Positions 40,183 to 48,967 of a stretch of DNA of 59,786 nucleotides are shown here, piece after piece. The notes under the pieces are model-generated. The model was not told where the DNA came from, searched no databases, and was given only the letters and a program-made list of their open reading frames with translations. Position 1 is the stretch's first letter. Every line of letters begins with the position of its first letter. The stretch is from Thermoguttaceae bacterium. GTDB taxonomy: Bacteria > Planctomycetota > Planctomycetia > Pirellulales > Thermoguttaceae. A program made the position numbers and the translations under genes. The stretch lies in NCBI GenBank assembly GCA_017408405.1, contig JAFQUP010000050.1, forward strand, positions 1-59,786, in the 5' to 3' direction.

Positions 40183-43100
40183 TCATGAACAGCCGCTCGT
40201 TGAACCGCAGACATGGCAAAGATAGCAGCTGCCGTTTCGGACCATGACGGATCCGCAGTTACTGCACGTCGGAGCGTCGTCCTGGAAACCCTCGAACATT
40301 CTAACCCGATCCGCGCTCAAATCAACTTCCGAATCCTCCAAAAGAGCGGATGAAACAATTGGTACGGAAGAGGCCGCGGCTTCGGCAGAAGACTCAATCA
40401 GTTTTTTTTCCTGATTTCCGCTTCGCCGCGCGTAAAAAGCGCGAATCTGTTCCTCAAAACGAGTTTTTTTACGCGGAATGTTTTCAGAAGGGATGGAGAT
40501 TTCCTCGCGGCTGCCGTGAGAATGTTCCTCTCTCATTTCCGTGTAGAAATTCTGTTTGCCAGTCTGAGACGCGTCCGCGGCTGGAGAGGGTGAACCCCAT
40601 TCCGCGATGGTTTCCGAGAGTGAGCTGGAATTGCTCGTTCCCTGTGCGGAGGCTTCTTCCGGAAAGGGACGGGTACCCGTCGCGGGGGCTGAGGCAACGC
40701 CTGAATCCGCGGAATGCGGGAGCTGCGGCGTTAATTTGGGAGATGAAAATCCCGTTCCTTCATGCGGAACGGTTGGTTCCGCGCAAACGTCTGACTGACG
40801 ATTCAGGAATGTGATTCCAAGCCACCGGAAAATATAGTCCACGATACTCTTCGCGATGCGAATGTCGGGATTTTTGGTCGCTCCCATCGGTTCAAATCGG
40901 GTATGCGAGAATTTATTGACGTAAACTTCAAGCGGGACACCGTACTGAAGACTCATGGAGATGGCTGTTCCAAAACAGTCCATTAAACCGCCGATGGTAC
41001 TTCCTTCTTTTGCCATGGTGATGAAAACTTCTCCCGGATTGCCGTCGGGATATTGCCCAACCGTAACGTATCCCTCGTGTCCGGCAATACTGAATTTGTG
41101 CGTGATGGAAGTTCTGGTGTCCGGGAGGCGGTGTCTGCGCGGTTTGTAGACGATCTTTTCCTGAACCGCTTCTTTTCTGACATCTTCTTTTTTGTCCGCT
41201 TCACGGCTTGTCGAGAGGACCTGCGCGCCTTTTGAGCCGTCCCGGTAAATGGCTACCGCCTTCAGTCCGAGTTTCCAGGCCTCAATGTACGCGTCATAAA
41301 TATCCTTTTCCGTAGCATCTTTGGGCAGATTCACCGTTTTGGAAATTGCCCCGGAAAGGAAGGGCTGAGCGGCTGCCATCATGCGGATATGTGCCTGCCA
41401 AGGGATAAATCGGGAGCCGTTTCGCGGCTGGAAAGCACAGTCAAAGACCGACAGATGTTCCGGATGAAGATTCGCGGCACCTTCAATCGTATCTTCTTTG
41501 TCGATGTACGCGAGTATGGAATCAATATCCTCCTGGGAATATCCAAGACGCTTGAGTGCCAATGGAACAGTACGGTTGACGAGTTTCATGAATCCGCCTC
41601 CCGCGAGCTGTTTGTACTTGACGAGCGCGATGTCAGGCTCGATACCCGTCGTGTCACAGTCCATCATGAAACTGATCGTTCCGGTAGGAGCGAGGACGGT
41701 AACCTGCGCGTTTCGGAATCCGTATCTTCGCCCGTCATTCAGGACCTGATCCCAAATGCTTCTGGCCTCATCCCGCAGGTAACGCGGCGCGTTCTTGATT
41801 TTTTCGGCTTCGTCCCAGTGCATCTGCATGACATGAAGCATATCCTCTTTATTCTGTTCGTATTCGGTAAAGGTACCGACCGCTCGAGCCAATTCGGCGC
41901 TTGTCCGGTTCGCGGCTCCGTGCATGATGGCGGCAATCGCTCCGCAGATGCCTCGACCCTCGTCCGAATCGTATGGAAGCCCCAAAGCCATGAGAAGACT
42001 TCCGATATTTGAGAAACCGAGTCCAAGCGCACGATATTTATGACTGTTTTCCGCGATTTTTCTGGTTGGATAACTCCCGCGGTCGACGATAATTTCCTGC
42101 GCGATGAGTATGATACGGCAAGCGTTCACGAAACGTTTGACGTCAAAAATGCCAGTTTCCTCGTCAAAGAAACGCATGAGGTTGATGCTTGCCAGGTTAC
42201 AGGCGGAATTATCCAGGAACATATACTCGGAACACGGATTGGAAGCGTTGATCCGGCCGGATTTTGGACAAGTGTGCCATTTATTGATGGTCGTGTCATA
42301 CTGCACACCGGGATCGCCGCAGAGCCATGTTCCATGAGAGAGTTTCTGAAGAACCTCGCGGGCAGGCCATGAAGGACCTTCCTGTTTGGGATCCGTGACC
42401 CAGCGCGTAGTCCACTGTTTATCTTCAAGAACCGCCTTCATGAAATCATCCGTCAAACGTACGGAAAGATTCGCGTTCTGGAACATGGTCGAACTGTACG
42501 CTCCATCGTAATCGTACCCGTTTGCCATGAGAAGTTTCGCTTTCGCTTCTTCTTTGACTTTACATTCGATAAAGTCCATGATGTCTGGGTGCCATACTTT
42601 CAGGGACTGCATTTTCGCGGCACGGCGTGTTTTCCCGCCGGATTTGACGACTGCGGCGATCTGGTCATAGACACGCATGAAGGAAAGCGGCCCGGAAGGA
42701 CGTCCGCCTCCCGAAAGTTTTTCGCGGCAGCTGCGCAGCGTGGAGAGGTCAGTCCCTGTCCCTGATCCGAATTTGAAGAGCATTGCCTCGCTTCGCGCCA
42801 GTTCCATGATGTCTTCCATGTTGTCGTCAACACTCTGAATGAAACAGGCGGATCCCTGCGGATATTCGTAGGAGTTTTCAGGCTGCTCAATAACCTTTTT
42901 GTTTTTATTCCATGCCCAATTGCATTTCGCGCCTTTGATATGATATTGCGTGTGAAGGCCGACGTTGAACCAGACGGGACTGTTGAAGGCTGCCATCTGA
43001 TGAAGGCAAAGGTACGTCAACTCGCGATAGAAATTCTCCGCGTCCGTTTCAGAGGCAAAATATCCATCTTCCTTTCCCCAGTCAGAAATGGTTCTTGTGA

Positions 43101-43380
43101 CGCGATAAATGAGCTGGCGGACACTGTGTTCGCGCTGCGGAGTGCCATTTTCACCAAAAAAGTATTTGCTCGCGACGACGTTCGTGGCCAGCTGGCTCCA
43201 CGTCATCGGAAACTCGCAGTTTTTCTGCTCGAAAATAAGTTCCCCTTTGTCTCCTTTAATTTGAGCGGTTCTCAAATCCCATGTGACCGTATCAAAAGGG
43301 TCTGCGACATCTTCCGGGCAAAAAACAGCGGGAATACGCAATTTGGACGCAATGGAATCCTGCATCGGGACCTGTGACAT
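40183..43380 (-). CDS. nrdJ: Class II (B12-dependent) ribonucleotide reductase
   Basis: A 1065-residue adenosylcobalamin-dependent ribonucleotide reductase, which makes deoxyribonucleotides for DNA synthesis without oxygen dependence. Seen: FNSPVWFNVG, ACFIQSVDD, the NPCSEYMFLDNSACNLASINLMRF active-site loop, APTGTISFMMDCDTTGIEP, and the C-terminal zinc/redox tail CSNCGSVMVRNG..CHVCGSTSGCS. A Ser/Pro-rich insertion of about 150 residues lies between the catalytic part and the tail. CAGGAG lies 7 bases before the ATG at 43380; the longer frame to 43527 has no such site. It has its own promoter about 300 bp upstream and a structured leader. Confidence 0.95.
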   Translation of the reverse strand: MSQVPMQDSIASKLRIPAVFCPEDVADPFDTVTWDLRTAQIKGDKGELIFEQKNCEFPMTWSQLATNVVASKYFFGENGTPQREHSVRQLIYRVTRTISDWGKEDGYFASETDAENFYRELTYLCLHQMAAFNSPVWFNVGLHTQYHIKGAKCNWAWNKNKKVIEQPENSYEYPQGSACFIQSVDDNMEDIMELARSEAMLFKFGSGTGTDLSTLRSCREKLSGGGRPSGPLSFMRVYDQIAAVVKSGGKTRRAAKMQSLKVWHPDIMDFIECKVKEEAKAKLLMANGYDYDGAYSSTMFQNANLSVRLTDDFMKAVLEDKQWTTRWVTDPKQEGPSWPAREVLQKLSHGTWLCGDPGVQYDTTINKWHTCPKSGRINASNPCSEYMFLDNSACNLASINLMRFFDEETGIFDVKRFVNACRIILIAQEIIVDRGSYPTRKIAENSHKYRALGLGFSNIGSLLMALGLPYDSDEGRGICGAIAAIMHGAANRTSAELARAVGTFTEYEQNKEDMLHVMQMHWDEAEKIKNAPRYLRDEARSIWDQVLNDGRRYGFRNAQVTVLAPTGTISFMMDCDTTGIEPDIALVKYKQLAGGGFMKLVNRTVPLALKRLGYSQEDIDSILAYIDKEDTIEGAANLHPEHLSVFDCAFQPRNGSRFIPWQAHIRMMAAAQPFLSGAISKTVNLPKDATEKDIYDAYIEAWKLGLKAVAIYRDGSKGAQVLSTSREADKKEDVRKEAVQEKIVYKPRRHRLPDTRTSITHKFSIAGHEGYVTVGQYPDGNPGEVFITMAKEGSTIGGLMDCFGTAISMSLQYGVPLEVYVNKFSHTRFEPMGATKNPDIRIAKSIVDYIFRWLGITFLNRQSDVCAEPTVPHEGTGFSSPKLTPQLPHSADSGVASAPATGTRPFPEEASAQGTSNSSSLSETIAEWGSPSPAADASQTGKQNFYTEMREEHSHGSREEISIPSENIPRKKTRFEEQIRAFYARRSGNQEKKLIESSAEAAASSVPIVSSALLEDSEVDLSADRVRMFEGFQDDAPTCSNCGSVMVRNGSCYLCHVCGSTSGCS

Positions 43381-43590
43381 AAAAAACTCCTGAGTGTTTT
43401 GTTTATTCGTGAATAAAAATCGCAGATGACGAAATGGACACGGCACGAAAAAAAGATGCGTGCAGACCATCCCGTGAAATTGTCCGAAATTTTTTTCTCT
43501 ATCGGCAAAAACGTGATTCAACATCAATGTTTCGCTTTTGCCTCCCCAATCGGACAGAGAATCGACCGTTTCAGACTGCCATTACCGAAT

Positions 43591-43655
43591 GATTAGGGGC
43601 GGCAGCTTTCCGGTTTTGCCACTAACCAGATATTGTGCCATATTTCGTAATATCT
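43591..43655 (-). promoter_or_regulatory. Structured nrdJ leader, possible riboswitch-like element
   Basis: On the minus strand, after the promoter, AGATATT/AATATCT (43655-43628) forms a hairpin, then GGTTAG pairs with CTAATC (43627-43591) enclosing a GGCA/TGCC stem. AAACCGGAAAGCTGCCGCC followed by CGGTAATGGC resembles the core of cobalamin riboswitches, but the B12 box (GCCACTG) was not found, so the match is incomplete. GCTGCC could also pair with a downstream GGCAGT. Confidence 0.3.
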
Positions 43656-43680
43656 ACTATATCGTGTTAATGGAGCGGTA

Positions 43681-43709
43681 AGTTTACCATTTATTTTAAA
43701 TTTCGTCAA
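43681..43709 (-). promoter_or_regulatory. nrdJ promoter
   Basis: On the minus strand TTGACG (43709-43704), 17 bp, TAAACT (43686-43681). Transcription would begin near 43675 and give a leader of about 295 bases. Confidence 0.6.
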
Positions 43710-44240
43710 GTGACCCTCCCGGAAGAGAGGAAGATCCGTATTTTCAAGGGCAGGAAGATTTTCGCGATATTAAACAGAGATAAGAAAACATAAAACTCAA
43801 GCCATTTAACTCTCGTGAAAATAAGAACTTACGGCGATTTTGGTGTTTTGATTTCAGAGTCTCAAAAATTTTAAACTTTTTTAAAAAGGGCTGTCTCATT
43901 ACGCTGAAAAGGAGGGATTTGGGGGGGCGTCTGCCGAATAAAAATGTCTGAAAAGTTAAAATAAATAAAAGAATGCCTGAAACTCAATATATTGTGTGGT
44001 TTGGAATAATTTTCTGTTTTGGGGGGCAATATATTGAATTATTTTTGCAGTTTTTTATTTTTGAATGGTTTTTGTTTCAGAAGAATACAAAATTTGGAGA
44101 ATTTGTTCCTGCCTTTGAGTATTTGCTATTTTTATGAAAAAAATTTTTTCAGGCGAATCATGAAATTCCTTTAATAAATGAATGATTTAGAAAACGGTTT
44201 GGAAATTATGAATAAGGTTCAATTAATTGCTGTTTCGAGG
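43710..44240. other. Intergenic region
   Basis: AT-rich, without a recognised gene. TCAATATATTG occurs as an inverted pair (43984-43994 and 44027-44037), each copy itself palindromic. A 44-codon frame starts at 44209 but has no ribosome site and overlaps the GC-rich element that follows. Confidence 0.4.
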
Positions 44241-44367
44241 CAGGAGTTTGGTTGGAGCCGCGGTGTTCTGGCTGCTTTCGGTAACGGCAAAATTGCCGAA
44301 ACGTCTGTGTGGTCGGCAGAGTTGCCGATGTTGGTGCGGGGATAAAAAAGGCCGACCCAGACTCCTG
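44241..44367. other. GC-rich inverted-repeat element, candidate structured RNA or MITE
   Basis: CAGGAGTTTGGTTGG (44241-44255) and CCGACCCAGACTCCTG (44352-44367) form imperfect 15-16-bp arms around about 96 bases. Inside are further stems: TTTCGG/CCGAAA and CGGCA/TGCCG (44285-44298), and GGTCGGC (44311-44317) is an alternative partner for GCCGACC (44351-44357). It is markedly more GC-rich than the surrounding spacer. No gene in it is convincing. Confidence 0.4.
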
Positions 44368-44435
44368 ATAAAGCGCAGGATGAATTGGCCGGGGCCGGCT
44401 TGGGAATGTCTCGCGGATTGAAAAGTTGTTTTTCG

Positions 44436-45212
44436 TCAGTTATGAATATTTTCATATTCACTTTTAGTCTGCGCGGTAAAACGGTATCCAGCGTTTCGAT
44501 ATGTCAAGAACAGTTCGGGATGAGCGGGGTCCTTCTCGAATATTTTGCGGAGTCTAAGAATAAATTGATCAGGAGCCCGGGTATTCATTCCGGAAGACAT
44601 TTTCCAGACGTTTTCCAGGAGTTCTTCCTTTGAGATGAGTCTGTTTTCATTGAGAATAAAGTATTTAAGGAGTGAAATTTCCAGATGCGTGAGGTGAATG
44701 GTTTTTTGATCGTTTTTTGCTTCAAGGGTATTGAAATTTACTGTCGCGTTTCCAATCCTCATCTCGTAGGGAAGTTCGTCAGACGCGTTTTTTTCATTGG
44801 ATTTTTTTTCATCGTGCAATAAAGTCTTGAATTTCAGCATATTCCTGATTCGCGCGAGAAATTCTTCCAGTTCAAAAGGTTTTGGAAGGTACTGGTTTGC
44901 TCCGACATCAAATCCTCTTGCTTTGTCTTCAGGCAAAGTACGCGCGGAAAGAAACATGATTGGAATGAGTATGCCTTTTTCCCGGATTTCCGAACAGATG
45001 GAGTATCCGTTCATTCCAGGCAGCATAATGTCCAGGACGATAACATCAAATTTATGGGGATTTTTGAGAATCAGATCCAGAGCGGAAAGTCCATCGTGAA
45101 TGAGAGTAACGAGAAAATTTTCATGTTCCAGAGAATATCGAATTCCCACGGCCAGGTTAATTTCATCTTCAACGACTAAAATATGCGGTTTTTTTTCCGT
45201 TTCAGAGTTCAT
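44436..45212 (-). CDS. OmpR-family response regulator
   Basis: A 258-residue DNA-binding response regulator. The receiver has ILVVEDE, the phospho-acceptor in VIVLDIMLPGMNGY, FLSARTLPEDKARG and the conserved lysine in YLPKPFELEEFLARI. The C-terminus is a winged-helix OmpR-type domain (ETLEAKN..IHLTHLEISLLKYFILN.NRLISKEELLENVW). Its start overlaps the stop of the kinase gene by four bases (ATGA), so the two are translated together and should form a pair. The signal sensed is not evident. Confidence 0.95.
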   Translation of the reverse strand: MNSETEKKPHILVVEDEINLAVGIRYSLEHENFLVTLIHDGLSALDLILKNPHKFDVIVLDIMLPGMNGYSICSEIREKGILIPIMFLSARTLPEDKARGFDVGANQYLPKPFELEEFLARIRNMLKFKTLLHDEKKSNEKNASDELPYEMRIGNATVNFNTLEAKNDQKTIHLTHLEISLLKYFILNENRLISKEELLENVWKMSSGMNTRAPDQFILRLRKIFEKDPAHPELFLTYRNAGYRFTAQTKSEYENIHN

Positions 45213-46195
45213 TTTTTATTCCCATCCTTTTTGAAATTTTTTGTATTGGAGGATTTTTTTCGGAACGAACGCGGGATTCTTGGAATCAGAACGTAAATGG
45301 AGGTACCTTTTCCCTGTTTGTTGTCCCTTATCCTGATTTCACCGTTAAGCTGGCGCAGGCACATTCGCACGATATAGAGTCCCAAGCCGGTTCCTTTTCT
45401 TCTGCGTTCCAGTTCTCTTCCGAGACGAACGAATCGCTGAAAGACTTTTTCGCGCATTTTTTGGGGGATTCCGTCCCCGTTGTCACTGATTCGGAAGGCG
45501 ATTTTGGATTTCCCCATTGGTTTGACGCGAATTTGGACAAATGGCGGATTCCCGCCGTATTTAATGGCGTTATCGATGAGGTTTCTGAAAATCATTTCCA
45601 TTGGTACTCTACTGGCGATAATGGAGAGTTTACCGCATTCGAGCTGGATGTTGGCATTCTCTGTTCGGTGGCATATTCGCGCGGAATGAATGGCGTTCTG
45701 GAGTATTTCCCGGAGAGCAATTTCTTCCGGTTCATCGCCAATTTTAATTCCAGCTTCGAGTTGTCCCGCGCGAAGGACCTGATTGATGAGGGTATCGAGC
45801 CGTTCCACTTCTTCCATCATTCCGCCGTAGAAACGGAGTTTCTCGTCCGGCGCAACTTCATATCTGGTAAGGGTTTGAAGGTAAAGTTTGAGTGAGGCAA
45901 GGGGAGATTTCAGCTCATGCGTGACGCTGTTGATAAAATTGCTCTGACGCTGGTTCAGGTTGACCATTTTAATGGAAAGAACCAGATAAGTGATTGTTCC
46001 GGCCAGAATTATCGAGAGGAATAGAGAGCCGATGGTGAGAATGACCCAAAACAGCGCGGGATGCATCGTGATGGAGGCGAAAACCGTTGTCAGGATCCAA
46101 CCGACAATCAGAATGACCACCAGAACGATCATGACGACCGCCAACGTAATCGGCAGTTTCAGAGAGTTTCGCAGCGTTTTATTTGGGGTCGGCAT
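45209..46195 (-). CDS. Membrane-bound sensor histidine kinase
   Basis: A 328-residue histidine kinase with two N-terminal membrane helices (about residues 14-40 and 47-72) and almost no extracytoplasmic loop, so it may sense the membrane or an intracellular signal. The HisKA helix holds the phospho-histidine in SVTHELKSPLASLKLYL. The HATPase domain shows RNLIDNAIKYGG (N box), ISDNGDGIPQ (G1) and RKGTGLGLYIVR (G2). CAGGA lies 6 bases before the ATG. The response regulator gene overlaps its end, and clpX is 66 bp upstream on the same strand. Confidence 0.95.
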   Translation of the reverse strand: MPTPNKTLRNSLKLPITLAVVMIVLVVILIVGWILTTVFASITMHPALFWVILTIGSLFLSIILAGTITYLVLSIKMVNLNQRQSNFINSVTHELKSPLASLKLYLQTLTRYEVAPDEKLRFYGGMMEEVERLDTLINQVLRAGQLEAGIKIGDEPEEIALREILQNAIHSARICHRTENANIQLECGKLSIIASRVPMEMIFRNLIDNAIKYGGNPPFVQIRVKPMGKSKIAFRISDNGDGIPQKMREKVFQRFVRLGRELERRRKGTGLGLYIVRMCLRQLNGEIRIRDNKQGKGTSIYVLIPRIPRSFRKKSSNTKNFKKDGNKK

Positions 46196-46261
46196 GGCAG
46201 TTCCTGAAAATATGCGGCGAGTAGGAGCGGCCCGCGTTTTGATGAGCCGCGTGGTTGGCGA

Positions 46262-47551
46262 TCAGGCACGCTTGCTTTTTTGCTCTTCGAAATTAAAGAG
46301 CTTTCTTTGGCCCAAAACGACATCTTCGTCAATGACATACCGGACACCGCTTGGCTGATCCGGCATTTCGTAGAGAATGTCGAGCATGATCTCCTCAATG
46401 ATTGAACGCAGTCCGCGGGCACCCGTGCGTTTTTCTTTCGCCAAACGGGCAATTGTTTCCAGCGCGGCCGGCGTGAAGACCAGTTCCGCGTTGTCCATAT
46501 TGAAAAGATAGGAATATTGTTTAACGAGAGAGTTTTTGGGTTCTTTCAGGATTCGAACCATATCATCTACGGTTAATTCGTCCAGGGCGGTGATAACCGG
46601 CAGACGACCGACAAATTCCGGGATAAGTCCGAACTCGATAATGTCTTCACTCGCGACGCGGGTCAACGAAGAAACCGTTTTTTCACCAATCGCGGCGGCG
46701 GCAGTTTGGCCGAATCCCAAAGTGCGGTTTCCAAGACGGCGTTCGATGATTTCCTGAAGACCAACGAAAGTGCCTCCGCAGATGAAAAGGATATTGCTGG
46801 TATCCAGCTGAATAAACTGCTGTTCCGGATGTTTTCGTCCTCCGTTCGGCGGAACGTTGGCCACAGTTCCTTCCAGCATTTTCAAGAGAGCCTGCTGGAC
46901 ACCTTCGCCGGAAACATCACGCGTAATTGAAACGTTATGGGTGGTACGGCCAATTTTGTCGATTTCGTCGATATAGAGGATTCCGCGCTGAGCGGCTTCC
47001 ACGTCAAAATCCGCGGCCATAAGAAGTTTCAGCAGCAGGTTTTCCACGTCTTCCCCGACGTATCCCGCTTCGGTGAGAGTGGTGGCATCGCCAATGGCGA
47101 ATGGGACGTTAAGTATTTTCGCCAGGGTTTGCGCGAGAAGAGTTTTGCCTGAACCGGTTGGTCCGATCAGAAGGATATTGGACTTTCCGATTTCGATCTC
47201 GTCATTTCCGGAACGGGCATGCTCCAGGCGTTTGTAGTGATTATAGACGGCGACCGCCAGGACTTTTTTCGTAAAATCCTGTCCCACGATATATTCGTCA
47301 AGCCTCGCGACGATTTGCCGGGGAGTCAGGCGTTCCATCAGCATGGCGGGCTGCTGGGAGAAACGGCGTTTTTTTTCCTGTTCCAGAATGGAACGGCAAA
47401 GTTCGATGCATTCACTGCAAATATAGACATTCCCCGGACCTTCAACCAAAGGTCCCGTGACCCGGTGGGACTTTTTGCAAAAGGAACAAAAGGCCTGTTT
47501 TTTAGGCGAGGCTTTTTTGCCGGATTCGTTGAATGTGCTATCGGACTCCAT
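46262..47551 (-). CDS. clpX: ATP-dependent Clp protease ATP-binding subunit
   Basis: A 429-residue ClpX, the AAA+ unfoldase that feeds ClpP. It has the N-terminal zinc finger (Cys22, Cys25, Cys45, Cys48), Walker A GPTGSGKT, the pore loop GYVGEDV, Walker [11 protein letters not shown], sensor and ClpP-docking segments (LGFG loop near [11 protein letters not shown]) and VGRLPVI. The length and motifs are complete. GAGAG lies 6 bases before the ATG. clpP is not adjacent. A histidine kinase and response regulator follow 66 bp downstream on the same strand, a placement that could mean cotranscription. Confidence 0.97.
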   Translation of the reverse strand: MESDSTFNESGKKASPKKQAFCSFCKKSHRVTGPLVEGPGNVYICSECIELCRSILEQEKKRRFSQQPAMLMERLTPRQIVARLDEYIVGQDFTKKVLAVAVYNHYKRLEHARSGNDEIEIGKSNILLIGPTGSGKTLLAQTLAKILNVPFAIGDATTLTEAGYVGEDVENLLLKLLMAADFDVEAAQRGILYIDEIDKIGRTTHNVSITRDVSGEGVQQALLKMLEGTVANVPPNGGRKHPEQQFIQLDTSNILFICGGTFVGLQEIIERRLGNRTLGFGQTAAAAIGEKTVSSLTRVASEDIIEFGLIPEFVGRLPVITALDELTVDDMVRILKEPKNSLVKQYSYLFNMDNAELVFTPAALETIARLAKEKRTGARGLRSIIEEIMLDILYEMPDQPSGVRYVIDEDVVLGQRKLFNFEEQKSKRA

Positions 47552-47905
47552 TGGACTCTCGAAAATTTCTTGGATAAAAGGATTTTACGATTTTTTCTTC
47601 CCCCCGCCGCAATCGCGGAAATGAAATTCAGGGCGGGCGGGAAGTTTGGATTGATTTGGTTTATGCTGGATTCGGCACTTTTTCTGAATTGGATTTACGT
47701 CAGGTAAAGTGCCTTGCTTTCATTTTTTGAACGGCGCACATGAAATTTCCAGTTTTGGAGTGGAATTTTCGTATTTTGGCGACGTCCGTAATCCATATTT
47801 TTTAAAACACGCGCGGATAAAACATTCTCTAATTAAATTTTAGCCCAAAATTCGGTTTCGCGCAAGTCGAATTTTTTAAAAGAAGCTAAAATTTGTCAGG
47901 AAAAA
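47552..47905. other. Intergenic region
   Basis: A 350-bp spacer upstream of clpX, following the SHOCT-like gene on the same strand. It is AT-rich; no gene or confident promoter seen. Confidence 0.45.
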
Positions 47906-48157
47906 TCAGGAGTTTCGATTGGCCTGGTCCTGAATTTCCGACATAAGGCGATTTTTAATGGTTCTGTATTCCGCGGAAGAAATTTCGCCCAGCTCCATGG
48001 AGCGGTGCAGATTGGTCATCATGGAATGGACCGCGTCGGAACCGGTTGAATCAGGAGACTGAATGGAGGTACGAAAACGCATTATCATCCATCCTCCACC
48101 CAAAATCAAAAGGCAGAGGATAACGCAACCGATCAATAGGGTTAAAATATTTTCCAT
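47906..48157 (-). CDS. Small membrane protein with SHOCT-like tail
   Basis: An 83-residue protein with one N-terminal membrane helix (residues 4-27, ILTLLIGCVILCLLILGGGWMIM) and a C-terminal SHOCT-like helix pair (LHRSMELGEISSAEYRTIKNRL). This short C-terminal module occurs on many small membrane proteins, often with an oligomerisation role. There is no strong ribosome site, only GGA 6 bases before the ATG. It lies upstream of clpX on the same strand but with a 350-bp gap. Confidence 0.7.
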   Translation of the reverse strand: MENILTLLIGCVILCLLILGGGWMIMRFRTSIQSPDSTGSDAVHSMMTNLHRSMELGEISSAEYRTIKNRLMSEIQDQANRNS

Positions 48158-48505
48158 AAAAAATCCGTGAAAATTTTTCCAGGGAATGAATTTTCTGAAC
48201 CTTCTCCAAACTCAATTTCTGAAAAACGAATGGATTTGATTTGTTGTTGGCGATTCCTGAAATTTCTCGCGTTTCAGCATCCGCGTCGGATTCCGGTCTT
48301 CGTGAAATTCAAAACGCTCTGTTTTTTTGATGAAAGTGGTTTTGGGAAGGTCCCAATCAAAAAAGGAAAATGATGGCAGAGGCTTAAACGCAAAAAGAAT
48401 TTGAGCTTGAGTCTCCGGGTTTCTCAAGAGGAAGGCTAGGGGCTGTGGATGAAGGCAAAACGGTGCTGGCAGTTTGGGAGTCTGAAACAGATTCAGCTCA
48501 AACTG

Positions 48506-48745
48506 TTAGTGACGGCAAGCGCAAGCGCATCCGCACCCGCATGGAGCATGGTTTTCGGGGGAGCAGAGACCGGCGTCGCGAGCGGCGCACGAACGGTCTG
48601 CCGCGTGAGGTGAGGCGGTCATGCTGATTTTTCTGCGAATAGCGGAGCTTCCGCAGGCAGGGCAGTTAGTCGGGTCATCATTCCCCCGTACCAGTTCTTC
48701 GAAATTTTTTTTGCAGTCTTCGCAGACATATTCATAAATAGGCAT
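48506..48745 (-). CDS. FmdB-family zinc ribbon protein
   Basis: A 79-residue protein beginning MPIYEYVCEDCKKNFEELV, with C-x2-C at 8-11 and CPACG at 28-32: the intact FmdB zinc ribbon. The tail is unusually Cys/His/Ala-rich (CGCGCACACRH) and could bind further metal. AAGGAG lies 7 bases before the ATG. It is the complete counterpart of the degenerate zinc ribbon at 18486. Its role in this organism is unknown. Confidence 0.88.
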   Translation of the reverse strand: MPIYEYVCEDCKKNFEELVRGNDDPTNCPACGSSAIRRKISMTASPHAADRSCAARDAGLCSPENHAPCGCGCACACRH

Positions 48746-48854
48746 AAATCAACTCCTTATTTTTTATTATTATATCACGTCTTTAAAAAATTTAAAGAAC
48801 CCAGAGAAAGATTTCAAAAATTTTATTAAATTTTCCAAAAAAAGGAAATTCCCC

Positions 48855-48883
48855 TTGCCATAAATTGAAATCAGGTGTAATAT
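48855..48883 (+). promoter_or_regulatory. Promoter of the HEAT-repeat lipoprotein gene
   Basis: TTGCCA (48855-48860), 17 bp, TAATAT (48878-48883). It makes an upstream TTG start at 48893 unlikely, because that codon would lie almost at the transcription start. Confidence 0.7.
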
Positions 48884-48967
48884 AGAAATAGATTGTGTTT
48901 TCGTAGAGATTTTTTGAAAAAGAGGCCGCCAGAAAATTCAGCGGTGAGTTCGCTGGTTCCGGATGTC

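Noticed and set aside
43591..43655. Calling a confident cobalamin riboswitch upstream of nrdJ
   Set aside because: The B12 box was not found and the core match is partial; kept only as a candidate.
44219..44461. 80-residue minus-strand reading frame over the inverted-repeat element
   Set aside because: It overlaps the end of the response regulator and lies over a hairpin-rich element, without a ribosome site.
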